From positions 62,001-126,000 of the forward strand of contig JADJKB010000002.1 of assembly GCA_016706225.1 (NCBI GenBank): a DNA stretch of 64,000 nt, read 5' to 3'. Position numbers and translations under genes: made by a program. Source of the DNA: Myxococcales bacterium. GTDB taxonomy: Bacteria; Myxococcota_A; Polyangia; Polyangiales; Polyangiaceae. How positions within the stretch are numbered: the first letter of the stretch is position 1; the number at the start of each line of letters is the position of its first letter. This document shows, piece after piece, positions 1 to 7,848 of the stretch. Below the pieces are notes generated by a model, which was given only the letters and a program-made list of their open reading frames with translations, made no database searches and was not told the DNA's origin.

Positions 1-1440
1 GACGGCGAGCACCGCAAAGTGCCAGGCGTTTGGCGGCGGAACCGCGAACGCGAGCCAGCGTGCCGACGCACCGGCGTGCGCGACACCGCGCACCCACAGC
101 AGCGCCCCAGACGCAGCCAGTGCGATCCCGCGACCCAGCCCCGGAACTCCGCTCACGAGCGGGTGGATCAGACAGAGCGGAAGGGCGATCGCCTCACCGA
201 TGGGCGCCGCGAAACCGTTGGCGAGCACACCTGCCAGGGTTTGTTCGGGCGCCAAGAGCGCGAGGAGCGGCGCGCAAGGAATCATCGCGGACAACGTGGT
301 GCCGATGGAGCCGACCACGAGGCGACAGGGAGCCCAGGTCAGCCGCTCGACACGCCGATTGAACGGTTGACCGAGCACGATGAGGCCCACGGTTGCACCT
401 GCCGAGAGCAAGAACGAGACGTCGAAGGGCAGCAGCGGATCGACGAGGGTGCCACCGATGAGTGAGGCACCCAGCGTGCGCTCGGGGCGCGCGTGTCGCC
501 CGGCCGCGCGTACGAAGTACGCAAACGCGAGCATCCAGGCCGCGCGCCACGCCGAGCCACTTCCGCCGGCAAAATCGGCGTAGATCAGCGCAATCGGCAC
601 ACCAGCCGCCGCCGCAAGACGCGCCGCCTCGACCCGGGCTGCGAGGGCCTCGAGACGAACCAGAATCGCGGCGAGCGCGCGCACCAGCGCCGCGACCGCA
701 AACACGAGGTGGGTGCCACTCACGGCCAACAAGTGCGACAGCCCACTCAGTCGGAAGGCGCGATCGTCCTCCGGTTCGAGATCGTTTTCACCGAGCACGA
801 GCGCCCGCGCGAGCGGCGCCGCGGCGGGAGCAAAGGAGCGATCGATGGCGGCCCGCGCGTGGTTCCGAGCGCCGTCGATCAGTGACGCCAGGGTCGTTCG
901 ACGCTGCACCCGCTCCGCACTCAGCAGCATGCCGCTCAACGTCACCCCTTGCCGCGCCGCGCCGGGCGCCGGATCCGGCAGCTCCTTGTTTCGGAAGAGC
1001 TGGATCGGCGCCAGCTGCGCGACGACCTCGAGCCGATCGCCACGCCGGAGATCCGCCGCGCCACCGTAGACGCGCGCAACCTGCGCCGCCTTTGCTTGAC
1101 CCTCACACTCGAGCGCATCGAGCTCGGCAATGAAACTCATCGCGTCCCCTCGGCGGGTCGGCGAGCTTCGCACCGTCGCCGTTGCGGCGCAGCGCAGCGG
1201 TTCGTTCACCGCCGCGCGGGCATCGAGCCACGCTCCCCGCCAGCGCTCCAGCGCGAAGTGCGCGTTGAAGGCTCCGGCCAGGAGCGCCGCAACTGCGAGC
1301 GCGAGCACTCCCGGACGAAAACGGCCGAAAGAGAGCGCAAAAACGCCGAGAAACCCCAGCGCCGACGGACCTGGCGCAACAACGGCCAAGGGCCCCGCAG
1401 CCAACGCGAGCGCCACGGCCAGGAGTGGATCGACTCTCAC
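1..1440 (-). CDS. comEC: ComEC/Rec2-family DNA uptake channel, C-terminus cut by window edge
   Basis: This is the inner-membrane channel that passes single-stranded DNA into the cytoplasm during transformation. The minus-strand frame is open from a stop near 1483 to the window edge. It starts with hydrophobic segments (about residues 4-50, the DUF4131-type N-terminus). The family hallmark LSGLSHLLAVSGTHLV follows near residue 232, and the competence domain has further membrane helices. I chose GTG 1440 because the first membrane segment begins directly after it and no in-frame ATG precedes it; ATG 1140 would remove those helices. About 480 residues are visible; any metallo-hydrolase C-terminal domain lies outside. 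Family is certain, start is not. Confidence 0.85.
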   Translation of the reverse strand, partial: MRVDPLLAVALALAAGPLAVVAPGPSALGFLGVFALSFGRFRPGVLALAVAALLAGAFNAHFALERWRGAWLDARAAVNEPLRCAATATVRSSPTRRGDAMSFIAELDALECEGQAKAAQVARVYGGAADLRRGDRLEVVAQLAPIQLFRNKELPDPAPGAARQGVTLSGMLLSAERVQRRTTLASLIDGARNHARAAIDRSFAPAAAPLARALVLGENDLEPEDDRAFRLSGLSHLLAVSGTHLVFAVAALVRALAAILVRLEALAARVEAARLAAAAGVPIALIYADFAGGSGSAWRAAWMLAFAYFVRAAGRHARPERTLGASLIGGTLVDPLLPFDVSFLLSAGATVGLIVLGQPFNRRVERLTWAPCRLVVGSIGTTLSAMIPCAPLLALLAPEQTLAGVLANGFAAPIGEAIALPLCLIHPLVSGVPGLGRGIALAASGALLWVRGVAHAGASARWLAFAVPPPNAWHFAVLAV

Positions 1441-1570
1441 TCCACTCGTGCTGAGCAAACATCGCGCCGAGCCGCCACTCGCTCACAAACGACAACGGCG
1501 CCCGAGGGAAACTCGGACGCCGCGTCGTTTCAGCCAGCGGCCATCGGGCGGCCGCCGGCGCTCTTCGCCA

Positions 1571-2071
1571 TCAACCGCAGTACGAGGTGCAGGCGCTGGC
1601 GTTGTTCTGCGTTGCGCACAGGCAGATCTCGCACGGATCGACGCAGCCGCCGCAGTCCGGATAACTGCATGCGCCGGTGCCGCCGCCGAGGCCGGCTCCG
1701 CCGCCGAGGCCGGCTGCGCCGCCGAACTCACCGCCGCCGATGCCGCCCGCGCCACCGAACTCACCGCCACCGATGCCGCCACCGCCGCCAATGCCACCAC
1801 CGCCGCCGTCGCCGCCGCCGATGCCACCACCGCCGCCGTCGCCGCCGCCGATGCCACCGCCGCCGCCGTCGCCGCCACCGCCACCCTGCGCGCCCTCACC
1901 ACCGCCGCCGGACGAGCCGGACGGCCCGTTCGAGTTCGGCAGTGGGTTGTTTGCGTTTCCGGGCGGAGAGCGATCACTCTCGAAGCCCGACGGTGCGTCC
2001 CCGTTTCCGGAGGTCGCACAGCCGAGAACCAACAGTGAGGCGACGAGCCAAACTGAGCTGCGATATTTCAT
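1571..2071 (-). CDS. Glycine-rich lipoprotein with tandem repeats and Cys-rich tail
   Basis: A 166-residue predicted lipoprotein. A basic N-terminus and hydrophobic stretch end in the lipobox LVLGC, so Cys18 would be lipidated. Residues 20-55 are a Ser/Asn/Pro-rich linker. About residues 56-135 are nearly pure Gly with periodic Ile, Asp, Glu-Phe and Ala. The last 35 residues contain seven Cys in closely spaced pairs, suggesting disulfides outside the cytoplasm. The function is unknown. Such Gly-rich, Cys-tailed lipoproteins are common in Polyangiales. It is codirectional with the outer-membrane gene upstream (gap 56 bp), so cotranscription is possible. Confidence 0.7.
   Translation of the reverse strand: MKYRSSVWLVASLLVLGCATSGNGDAPSGFESDRSPPGNANNPLPNSNGPSGSSGGGGEGAQGGGGGDGGGGGIGGGDGGGGGIGGGDGGGGGIGGGGGIGGGEFGGAGGIGGGEFGGAAGLGGGAGLGGGTGACSYPDCGGCVDPCEICLCATQNNASACTSYCG
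1690..1880. repeat. In-frame 30-bp tandem repeat coding for glycine runs
   Basis: Inside the lipoprotein gene, on the plus strand, units of roughly 30 bp recur almost exactly around 1790-1880. Each encodes GGGIGGGDGG. Flanking degenerate units encode GGIGGGEFGG. The array is likely prone to slippage, so copy number may vary between strains. Confidence 0.75.
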
Positions 2072-2127
2072 GGCGCCAAGCTCCCTTCGCGAGTCGACCC
2101 GACCGCGTGGTGTCGTTCAAAAAGGTA

Positions 2128-2922
2128 TCAGAAATAGTAGAGGGCGGCGACGTTGCTCGTGAAGATGTTCCACGGGTTGTCGTAAACACTGGTGGAGATC
2201 ACGGTCGACTTGTCCTCGACGGTGGTGCTCGCGCCCGCCGGAGGCGTGTACTCCGCGGTTCGGGTCTCCGACCGGAACAGCACACCTACACTTCCCTGCA
2301 AGCTGAGCTGGGGCACTCCGATGAAGCCGAAGTGCAGCTCGGCGCCGGCGCGAGCGCCGACGTCGATGACAAAGCCGCTGTTCTTGAGCTCGTCGTTGCC
2401 CGCGAAGATGTCCTTCTTCGTCTGCTGCGCAAAACCGACGTTCGCTTCCGGGACGATCTGGAAGCTGAAGTGTTTGCTGCCCGAGAGCGCGAGCGGAACG
2501 CCGGCGTGCACCAGCACGGCGTTGATGCCAGCTTTGTCCGTGGTCGTGTTGCCGTTCTTCGTGCTGCCACCGCTGCTGAAGAAACCAAGGCCGACGTCGA
2601 GGCCCATGCCCTGGTCCAGCCAGTAGCGCAGACCAATGACCGGAGCCTGAACGGTCCCGAGAACTGGCGTCGGGTTACCCGCGCCACCTGCAATGTCCAT
2701 GATCGGAACGGCGCGCGCACCGAGGTAACCAATCGCGAAGTGCCCGATCATCTGATCGTGATCCGACTCGCCGGTTGCTGCACCCGCCTTCGGACCGGTG
2801 GCGCCGGGCAACGTCATGCCGACCTCGCCGCTTGCCTCCGCGTCTTGAGCCAAGGCGCTGCCCGCAAAGGACACCGTCGCCAACACCACTGCCGCTCCCA
2901 CGTTGAGCTTCGAGATCCGCAT
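2128..2922 (-). CDS. Predicted outer-membrane beta-barrel-like protein
   Basis: A 264-residue protein with a clear Sec signal peptide (basic start, hydrophobic core, cleavage after SALAQ). The mature part alternates short Gly/aromatic strand-like segments with polar loops. It ends in an aromatic-rich segment with C-terminal Phe (AALYYF), as in many outer-membrane barrels. The early mature region has an Ala/Gly/Pro-rich linker. I do not recognise a named family; it resembles the anonymous porin-like proteins frequent in myxobacteria. About 200 bp separates it from the divergent plus-strand gene at 3121. Confidence 0.65.
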   Translation of the reverse strand: MRISKLNVGAAVVLATVSFAGSALAQDAEASGEVGMTLPGATGPKAGAATGESDHDQMIGHFAIGYLGARAVPIMDIAGGAGNPTPVLGTVQAPVIGLRYWLDQGMGLDVGLGFFSSGGSTKNGNTTTDKAGINAVLVHAGVPLALSGSKHFSFQIVPEANVGFAQQTKKDIFAGNDELKNSGFVIDVGARAGAELHFGFIGVPQLSLQGSVGVLFRSETRTAEYTPPAGASTTVEDKSTVISTSVYDNPWNIFTSNVAALYYF

Positions 2923-3120
2923 CTACTGATCCTCCGATGAAGGCCGTATTCGGCCCGGAAAACTGAAAGCTGCCCTGCCTCGGGCGGGCGCATGGTTGCC
3001 CGAGGCCCCCGACGCCGTCAACCTGCGGTCGAACGCGCGGAGTTGCGGGGAAAACCCGCTCGGGCTCCTATTACGACGCGGCCGGTGCCCATCTTCCCGA
3101 GGCGGGGTTAGAAGAGGGGC

Positions 3121-3972
3121 GTGAGGCTCGGCCGACGCGCATTTCTCTCGACATTCGCGCTGATCGGCTGCGCGCGTCCGGGGCGCGCTCCGGGGCCTGC
3201 CCGCCGCGTCGTGTCGCTCTCACCCTCGACCACCGAAGCAATTTTTGCTCTGGGTCACGGGGCCCGGCTGGTCGGCCGCTCGCGTTATTGTGACTTCCCC
3301 CCCGAGGTGAAGGCCGTCCGCCCGGTGGGCGGCTTCGTGGACCCGAGCCTGGAGGCCATCCTCGCGGTGAAGCCGGACCTCGTGATCGGGGTGCAGGGTC
3401 CGGGGCTGCGTGACTTTGCCGATCGCCTCGAAGCGCGCGGCATCAGCACCTACTTTCCGCCGAGCCAGAACTTCGCCGAGATCGGCGCGATGCTGGTCGG
3501 CCTCGCGCGGCTGCTCGGTGACGAAGCTGCGGGCGTCGCGGCTCGGGCCGCCATCTTTCGCGAGCGAGACAGCGTCGTGAGCGCGCTCGGCAATCGCCCT
3601 CGTCCCCGTGCACTGCTGGTGTTTGGCCTGCGACCCGTCGTCGTCGCTGCGCCGGGGAGTTTCCCCGACGAGATGCTGACGCTCGCGGGCGCGGACAACG
3701 TGATCGTCGGCGAGCGCACGCGGTTTCCAACCCTGGGAATCGAGCGAGTGCTCGCTCTCGATCCGGACGTCGTGGTCGATTCGACGGGTGGAGCGATGCG
3801 CGAAGGCATCAGCATCACCAAAGATCTTCCCGGTTGGACCGAGGTGCGTGCGGTGCGCGAAGGCCACCTCGTCGTCGTATCCGACGATCGAGTGCTACGA
3901 CCCGGGCCTCGGGTCGGGCAGGGGCTCGCGGTGCTCGCACGCGCGCTGCACCCCGGGGTCGTGATCCCATGA
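3121..3972 (+). CDS. Helical-backbone periplasmic binding protein (BtuF/TroA-like)
   Basis: A substrate-binding lipoprotein of the cobalamin/iron-complex ABC importer class (cluster A-II, BtuF-like). The start is GTG. A twin-Arg hydrophobic leader ends in the lipobox ALIGC at residue 17. The family opening motif RRVVSLSPSTTEAIFALG follows, then VGGFVDPSLEAILAVKPDLVI, both typical of BtuF-like proteins. Length 283 residues is normal. No permease or ATPase is adjacent; instead it overlaps tlyA by four bases (ATGA), so translational coupling is likely. The ligand cannot be told from sequence; vitamin B12 or a siderophore is possible. Confidence 0.8.
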   Translation: MRLGRRAFLSTFALIGCARPGRAPGPARRVVSLSPSTTEAIFALGHGARLVGRSRYCDFPPEVKAVRPVGGFVDPSLEAILAVKPDLVIGVQGPGLRDFADRLEARGISTYFPPSQNFAEIGAMLVGLARLLGDEAAGVAARAAIFRERDSVVSALGNRPRPRALLVFGLRPVVVAAPGSFPDEMLTLAGADNVIVGERTRFPTLGIERVLALDPDVVVDSTGGAMREGISITKDLPGWTEVRAVREGHLVVVSDDRVLRPGPRVGQGLAVLARALHPGVVIP

Positions 3973-4700
3973 AGCAGCGCGCCGATCTGCTGCTGGTCGA
4001 GCGCGGCCTCGCGGCTTCGCGCACCCAGGCGCAGGCGTTGATCCTCGCGGGCCGGGTGTCTTCCGCCGATCGGCGCATCGAAAAACCGGGGGAGCTCCTG
4101 CCCGACACCCTCGAGCTCATGGTCCGCGGCGCCCCGCGTTTTGTCTCGCGGGGCGGCGACAAACTCGATGCCGCGCTCGATACTTTCGAGCTCGACGTCA
4201 CGGGCGCAATCGTCGCCGACATCGGCGCGTCGACCGGCGGCTTTACCGACTGTGTGCTCGGACGGGGTGCAACACGAGTCTTCGCCGTCGACGTCGGTCA
4301 CGGGCAGCTCGCGCACAAACTCCGGAGCGACCCGCGAGTGGTCGTGATGGAGCGCACCAACGCGCGTCACCTGACCCCGGCCGCCTTCGATCAACCGGTA
4401 AGCCTCGTGGTCGTGGACGCTTCGTTCATCGGCATCGAGAAGCTGATGCCTGCCATCGCGAGCCTCTTGCCAGTGGGCGGCCGCCTGGTCGCCCTGGTCA
4501 AGCCCCAGTTCGAGGCAGGCCGCGAGGCCGCGCGGCGCCATCGCGGGGTGATCAAGGACACTGCGGTCCGCGAGGCGGCGATCGCGGACGCCCGCGCCGC
4601 CATCGAGTCAGCGGGGTTCTCCGTGCTCGCGGAGTGTGAGTCCACGGTGCCGGGTCCCAAGGGCAACGTCGAACACTTCGTGCTGGCCGAGCGGCGCTGA
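3969..4700 (+). CDS. tlyA: TlyA-family rRNA 2'-O-methyltransferase / hemolysin-like protein
   Basis: A SAM-dependent methyltransferase of the TlyA/FtsJ-like family; characterised members methylate 16S and 23S rRNA riboses. Residues 1-60 form an S4 RNA-binding domain (RADLLLVERGLAASRTQAQA). The Rossmann methyltransferase domain follows, with SAM-binding motif DIGASTGGFTD near residue 83 and VVVDASFIGIEKL near 153. Length 243 residues fits. I use ATG 3969, overlapping the stop of the upstream binding-protein gene, because the S4 domain begins directly there; a longer frame upstream adds only low-complexity Arg-rich sequence. Confidence 0.9.
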   Translation: MKQRADLLLVERGLAASRTQAQALILAGRVSSADRRIEKPGELLPDTLELMVRGAPRFVSRGGDKLDAALDTFELDVTGAIVADIGASTGGFTDCVLGRGATRVFAVDVGHGQLAHKLRSDPRVVVMERTNARHLTPAAFDQPVSLVVVDASFIGIEKLMPAIASLLPVGGRLVALVKPQFEAGREAARRHRGVIKDTAVREAAIADARAAIESAGFSVLAECESTVPGPKGNVEHFVLAERR

Positions 4701-4703
4701 GGG

Positions 4704-4863
4704 CTAGAGCGCCGAACAGGTTGAACGTCGTTTGTTTTCCGGGGCCGGGCGGGGGGGCCGCGCCCCGGGGCGGGGGCGGGGGCCGGGCGGGGGGGCCGGG
4801 GGGGGGGCCCACCCCCGGCCCAGGGCCCCGCGCACAACGAGGCGCAAGCTGATCGGCGCTCTA
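4704..4863. repeat. 160-bp element with inverted terminal repeats and a G/C-run core
   Basis: CTAGAGCGCCGAACAGGTTG at the left end is matched in inverted orientation at the right end (TCGGCGCTCTAG plus flanking bases; about 18 of 20 positions agree). Between them lies an extreme G-run tract (about 4740-4820). It sits exactly between the convergent tlyA and CPBP genes; the right end supplies the CPBP stop codon TAG. It may be a MITE-like element, a bidirectional terminator, or both. The first 17 bp of the left end recur at 51396. Confidence 0.6.
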
Positions 4864-5586
4864 GAGCACCAGCACCCAGAGATCGTAGAGCGTGTGGGTC
4901 CAGACCGCGGGAGCAAAACCGCGGAAGGCGTAGATCGCGGTGAACACCGCGCCGCACGTCCAGCGGAAGACGAACGAGCGGAGCTCGAACGGATCGCCAA
5001 ACGCACCCACGTAGTGCCAGCCACTGAACACGGCTGACGACGCCAGCGCCCAACCCACACCGAGCAGCCGCGGCCGCACCGGGTCGGTCATCGGAAACAG
5101 CAGCTTCAAGAGCTGGAGCCCGAGCCCGAACAGGACCACTCGAAAGGCAATCTCCTCGTAAAATCCTGCGCCAGCGCTCATGACGGCGCCCGAAAAGCCC
5201 CCCTGCAATGCGGAGCCGGCCAGGCTCACCTTGCCCACCACCCAGCCCGCGATGAACCGCATGGCGATCGCATAGACGGTCGCCTCGACGGCGAGGAAAG
5301 CAAACCGCTCCCACTCCAGGGCTTCACGCCGTCCCATCAAGAGCAGCACGCCGACGAACACTCCGCCGATGAGCAGCGTCAGCCCGCCGTACGCCACCAT
5401 GTTGTTGTCCGCGAGCGCGATCAGCTCGCTGGTCACGACATCGGCGGCGTTCCGCACGGGCAAGAACACCACCCCAAGGTGATAGAGCACGAAGATCGGC
5501 AGCGTGAGCACCAGGTCCGACCAGGCGTCACTCGCCTTGGCGAAGAAGCCGGGTTTCTCCGCCTCGGGCTTCGCCGGCTCCGCCAT
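4861..5586 (-). CDS. CPBP-family intramembrane metalloprotease
   Basis: A polytopic membrane protein of the CPBP (CAAX protease/bacteriocin-processing, Abi) family. The conserved motifs appear in order: FYEEIAFR (motif 1, Glu-Glu and Arg) near residue 142, FSGWHYVG (motif 2, His) near 192 and a C-terminal HTLYD (motif 3, His). About six to seven hydrophobic segments surround them. The N-terminus is a charged Glu/Lys-rich stretch. Length 241 residues is normal. Its start lies one base after the stop of the UbiA gene, so the two form an operon. The substrate is unknown. Confidence 0.85.
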   Translation of the reverse strand: MAEPAKPEAEKPGFFAKASDAWSDLVLTLPIFVLYHLGVVFLPVRNAADVVTSELIALADNNMVAYGGLTLLIGGVFVGVLLLMGRREALEWERFAFLAVEATVYAIAMRFIAGWVVGKVSLAGSALQGGFSGAVMSAGAGFYEEIAFRVVLFGLGLQLLKLLFPMTDPVRPRLLGVGWALASSAVFSGWHYVGAFGDPFELRSFVFRWTCGAVFTAIYAFRGFAPAVWTHTLYDLWVLVL

Positions 5587-5587
5587 C

Positions 5588-6661
5588 TCAGCTCGGCCTG
5601 AGGTGATAGACGACCCACATCACGAGCACGACCCAGCACAACACGATGCCCACGAATGGCCCATCTTTCAGCATTTCCTGGGTCGGACTCTCGGCCCGCG
5701 GTCGGCTCCGGATCAAGAACAGGAAGCGCCACACCCCGAGCACCACGAACAACGCGCTCGGCCACAGCCAGCGGGTCTTGAAGAACTCTTGGGTGTGCGG
5801 ATCGAGAGTGTACGCAACGTAGGTAGCGACCGTGGCCAGCGCCGTGACGGTCAGCGCAACGTCGAGCCCACGCGGTGAATACGACTCGAGTGCGGCTCGC
5901 GTCTTCCCGCCACCCGCCGCCGCCAGAGACAGCTCGTGGCGCCGTTTCCCGAAGCCCAAAAACAGCGCCAAGAGTGCCGTACAGACCAGCAAGTAGTGCG
6001 AGACGTTGATCTGCGTCGCCTGACCGCCGCCGACCACCCGCAGCACGAACCCGGCCGCGATGCAGCCCACGTCCAGGTACGCCACGTGTTTGAGCTTGAG
6101 TGAGTAGGCAACGTTCAGCGTGAAGTACGCCGCCGCCGCCGCAAAAAACGGCCACGAGCGCATCGCGGAGCCCAGCAGCGCGCCAACCACCAGCGCCACG
6201 ACCAGCCCACGCGCAATCGGGATCGGCACCCTTCCTGAGGCGATGGGGCGAAATCGCTTCACCGGGTGCTGCCGATCGGCCTCGACGTCCGCGAGGTCGT
6301 TCATGGTGTAGACGGCGCCTGCCAAGAGACAGAAGGCGAGGAACGCCGCGCCGGCTCGCCACAGCAACAACGGATCGAAGATCTCTTTGGCGAAGACCAC
6401 CGGCGCGAGCACGAACACGTTCTTGACCCACTGGTGTGGGCGGATCGTCTTCACGACACCGCGCAGGCGCCAGATCAGATCACCGCGGCTCTTCGGCGCC
6501 TCGTTGTCCGAAATGCTGACGTCCGGCACTCCGGATTCCGCTGCGCCGTCCGGGTATTCGTACTCGCGCTCGCGCGTGTCGTCGGCCGAAGGGCGCGCGT
6601 CGTCGTCCGGCGGGTCTGCTCCCGACTCTCGACTCTGGTCCTCACCCGGCGTGTCCGCCAT
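5588..6661 (-). CDS. UbiA-family prenyltransferase, decaprenyl-phosphate phosphoribosyltransferase-like
   Basis: A membrane UbiA-superfamily enzyme. The segment RPHQWVKNVFVLAPVVFA and the Asp-rich motif NDLADVEADRQHP (near residue 144) match decaprenyl-phosphate 5-phosphoribosyltransferase and its relatives, which transfer phosphoribose to a polyprenyl phosphate. About eight membrane segments follow residue 95. The first 75 residues are an unusual acidic, Arg/Asp/Ser-rich cytoplasmic extension not seen in typical 290-300-residue members; a later start near residue 70 is possible. It is followed with a one-base gap by the CPBP protease. No mycobacterial-type epimerase genes are adjacent, so the product's fate is unknown. 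Confidence 0.8.
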   Translation of the reverse strand: MADTPGEDQSRESGADPPDDDARPSADDTREREYEYPDGAAESGVPDVSISDNEAPKSRGDLIWRLRGVVKTIRPHQWVKNVFVLAPVVFAKEIFDPLLLWRAGAAFLAFCLLAGAVYTMNDLADVEADRQHPVKRFRPIASGRVPIPIARGLVVALVVGALLGSAMRSWPFFAAAAAYFTLNVAYSLKLKHVAYLDVGCIAAGFVLRVVGGGQATQINVSHYLLVCTALLALFLGFGKRRHELSLAAAGGGKTRAALESYSPRGLDVALTVTALATVATYVAYTLDPHTQEFFKTRWLWPSALFVVLGVWRFLFLIRSRPRAESPTQEMLKDGPFVGIVLCWVVLVMWVVYHLRPS

Positions 6662-6780
6662 CGCGGGCGGACCTTAGCAAAGGCAAGGCACCCCGGCGTT
6701 CAAACCCGAGGTTTGCCCGCGAATTTTCGGCTTTCGAGCCTATCCTTTGACGCGGCAATCCGGGCTACCCTCGGGAAATC

Positions 6781-7848
6781 GTGCTGCCGCCGATCGCCTA
6801 TTTGGACTTCGCGGGTCGCTGGTACGGACAGGTCGGCTTCGACCTCGCTTCGAGCGGCGTCGCGCCCGTGTCCGACGAGCTGCTCGGCGCGGGAGTGCCT
6901 CTCGACGACCTGGGCGCGCGCGATCGTTTTCGACAGGCGCTCGCAGCGCGCTACGGCGTCGGGACGAACGAGGTCGTGACCGCCCTCGGCGCGAGCGGCG
7001 CGCTCTTCGCCGCCCACGCAACGCTGCTCGAACCCGGACAACGGCTGCTGGTCGAGAACCCCAGCTACGAACCCCTGTGGTGCGGAGCCCAAGCCCTGGG
7101 CGTCAAGGTCGATCGCTTCGAGCGCAGCTTTGACGAAGGCTACCGGATCGAGCCGGAGCGTGTGCTCGACGCCTGCCGCCCCGAGACCCGCGTGGTTGCC
7201 ATCACCAACCCTCACAACCCGACCGGACACGTCGCGAGCGACGCCACGCTAAGCGAGTTGGCGTCGGTGCTCGCTGAGCGCGGTGTCATCCTCTTGATTG
7301 ACGAGGCCTATCAGGAGCTGGCGTCGCCGCGCACGACCGCGCGCAAGCTGTCGCCGAACATCGTGACCTGCAGCAGCGCCACCAAGTGCTGGGGCGCTGG
7401 CTGGGCGCGCGCCGGCTGGTTGTTTCTGCCCGAGGCGCACGTCGCCGCCGCGCTGCGGGTCGAGCGCTACGTCGCGGGCCTGGCGCCGCCGGTCACCTGG
7501 GCCTGGGGTGAACGCGCCGTGACCCGCGCCGACCGCCTGCTCGAGCGAGTTCGGGTGCTGCAAGTGGGCAAACGCGAGCTGGTCGACGCGTTCATCGCGC
7601 GCCACCCGAGCCTTGCCTGGGTCCCGCCCCCCGCGACCAGCGTGTTTGGTTGGGTGCGAGACACTCGCGGCGGCGATCTGCTGCCGTTGATCGAGCAGGG
7701 GATCCGCGAGCACGGCGTCCTCGCCGCACCGGGCACGTTCTTCGGTGACGAGAGCGCCTTCCGCCTCGGCTGGACCACGGACAAGAAGAAGCTGGCAGAA
7801 GGCCTGACCCGCCTGGCCAAGGCCTTGCAGCTGGAAACACGCGCATGA
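6781..7848 (+). CDS. PLP-dependent class I/II aminotransferase
   Basis: A fold-type I aminotransferase of 355 residues, GTG start. Visible landmarks: the cofactor-ring region GASGALFAAHATLLEPGQ, the NPHNPTGH motif (Asn contacts PLP), IDEAYQEL (Asp pairs with the pyridine nitrogen) and SSATKCWGAGWARAGW, whose Lys would form the Schiff base. A C-terminal small domain follows. The amino donor and acceptor cannot be deduced. Its stop overlaps the ATG of ligA by four bases, suggesting translational coupling, though a functional link to DNA ligation is not obvious. Confidence 0.85.
   Translation: MLPPIAYLDFAGRWYGQVGFDLASSGVAPVSDELLGAGVPLDDLGARDRFRQALAARYGVGTNEVVTALGASGALFAAHATLLEPGQRLLVENPSYEPLWCGAQALGVKVDRFERSFDEGYRIEPERVLDACRPETRVVAITNPHNPTGHVASDATLSELASVLAERGVILLIDEAYQELASPRTTARKLSPNIVTCSSATKCWGAGWARAGWLFLPEAHVAAALRVERYVAGLAPPVTWAWGERAVTRADRLLERVRVLQVGKRELVDAFIARHPSLAWVPPPATSVFGWVRDTRGGDLLPLIEQGIREHGVLAAPGTFFGDESAFRLGWTTDKKKLAEGLTRLAKALQLETRA

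Noticed and set aside
1690..1880. Possible CRISPR or satellite array
   Set aside because: Units are contiguous without spacers and encode a Gly-rich protein segment.
949..2940. Very long plus-strand open frame
   Set aside because: It is antisense to the Gly-rich lipoprotein and outer-membrane genes. High GC makes antisense frames open; the product is Arg-rich without motifs.
4732..5037. Plus-strand open frame in the G-rich region
   Set aside because: It encodes Gly/Arg from a G-run core with inverted repeats and no start signal; structure, not protein.
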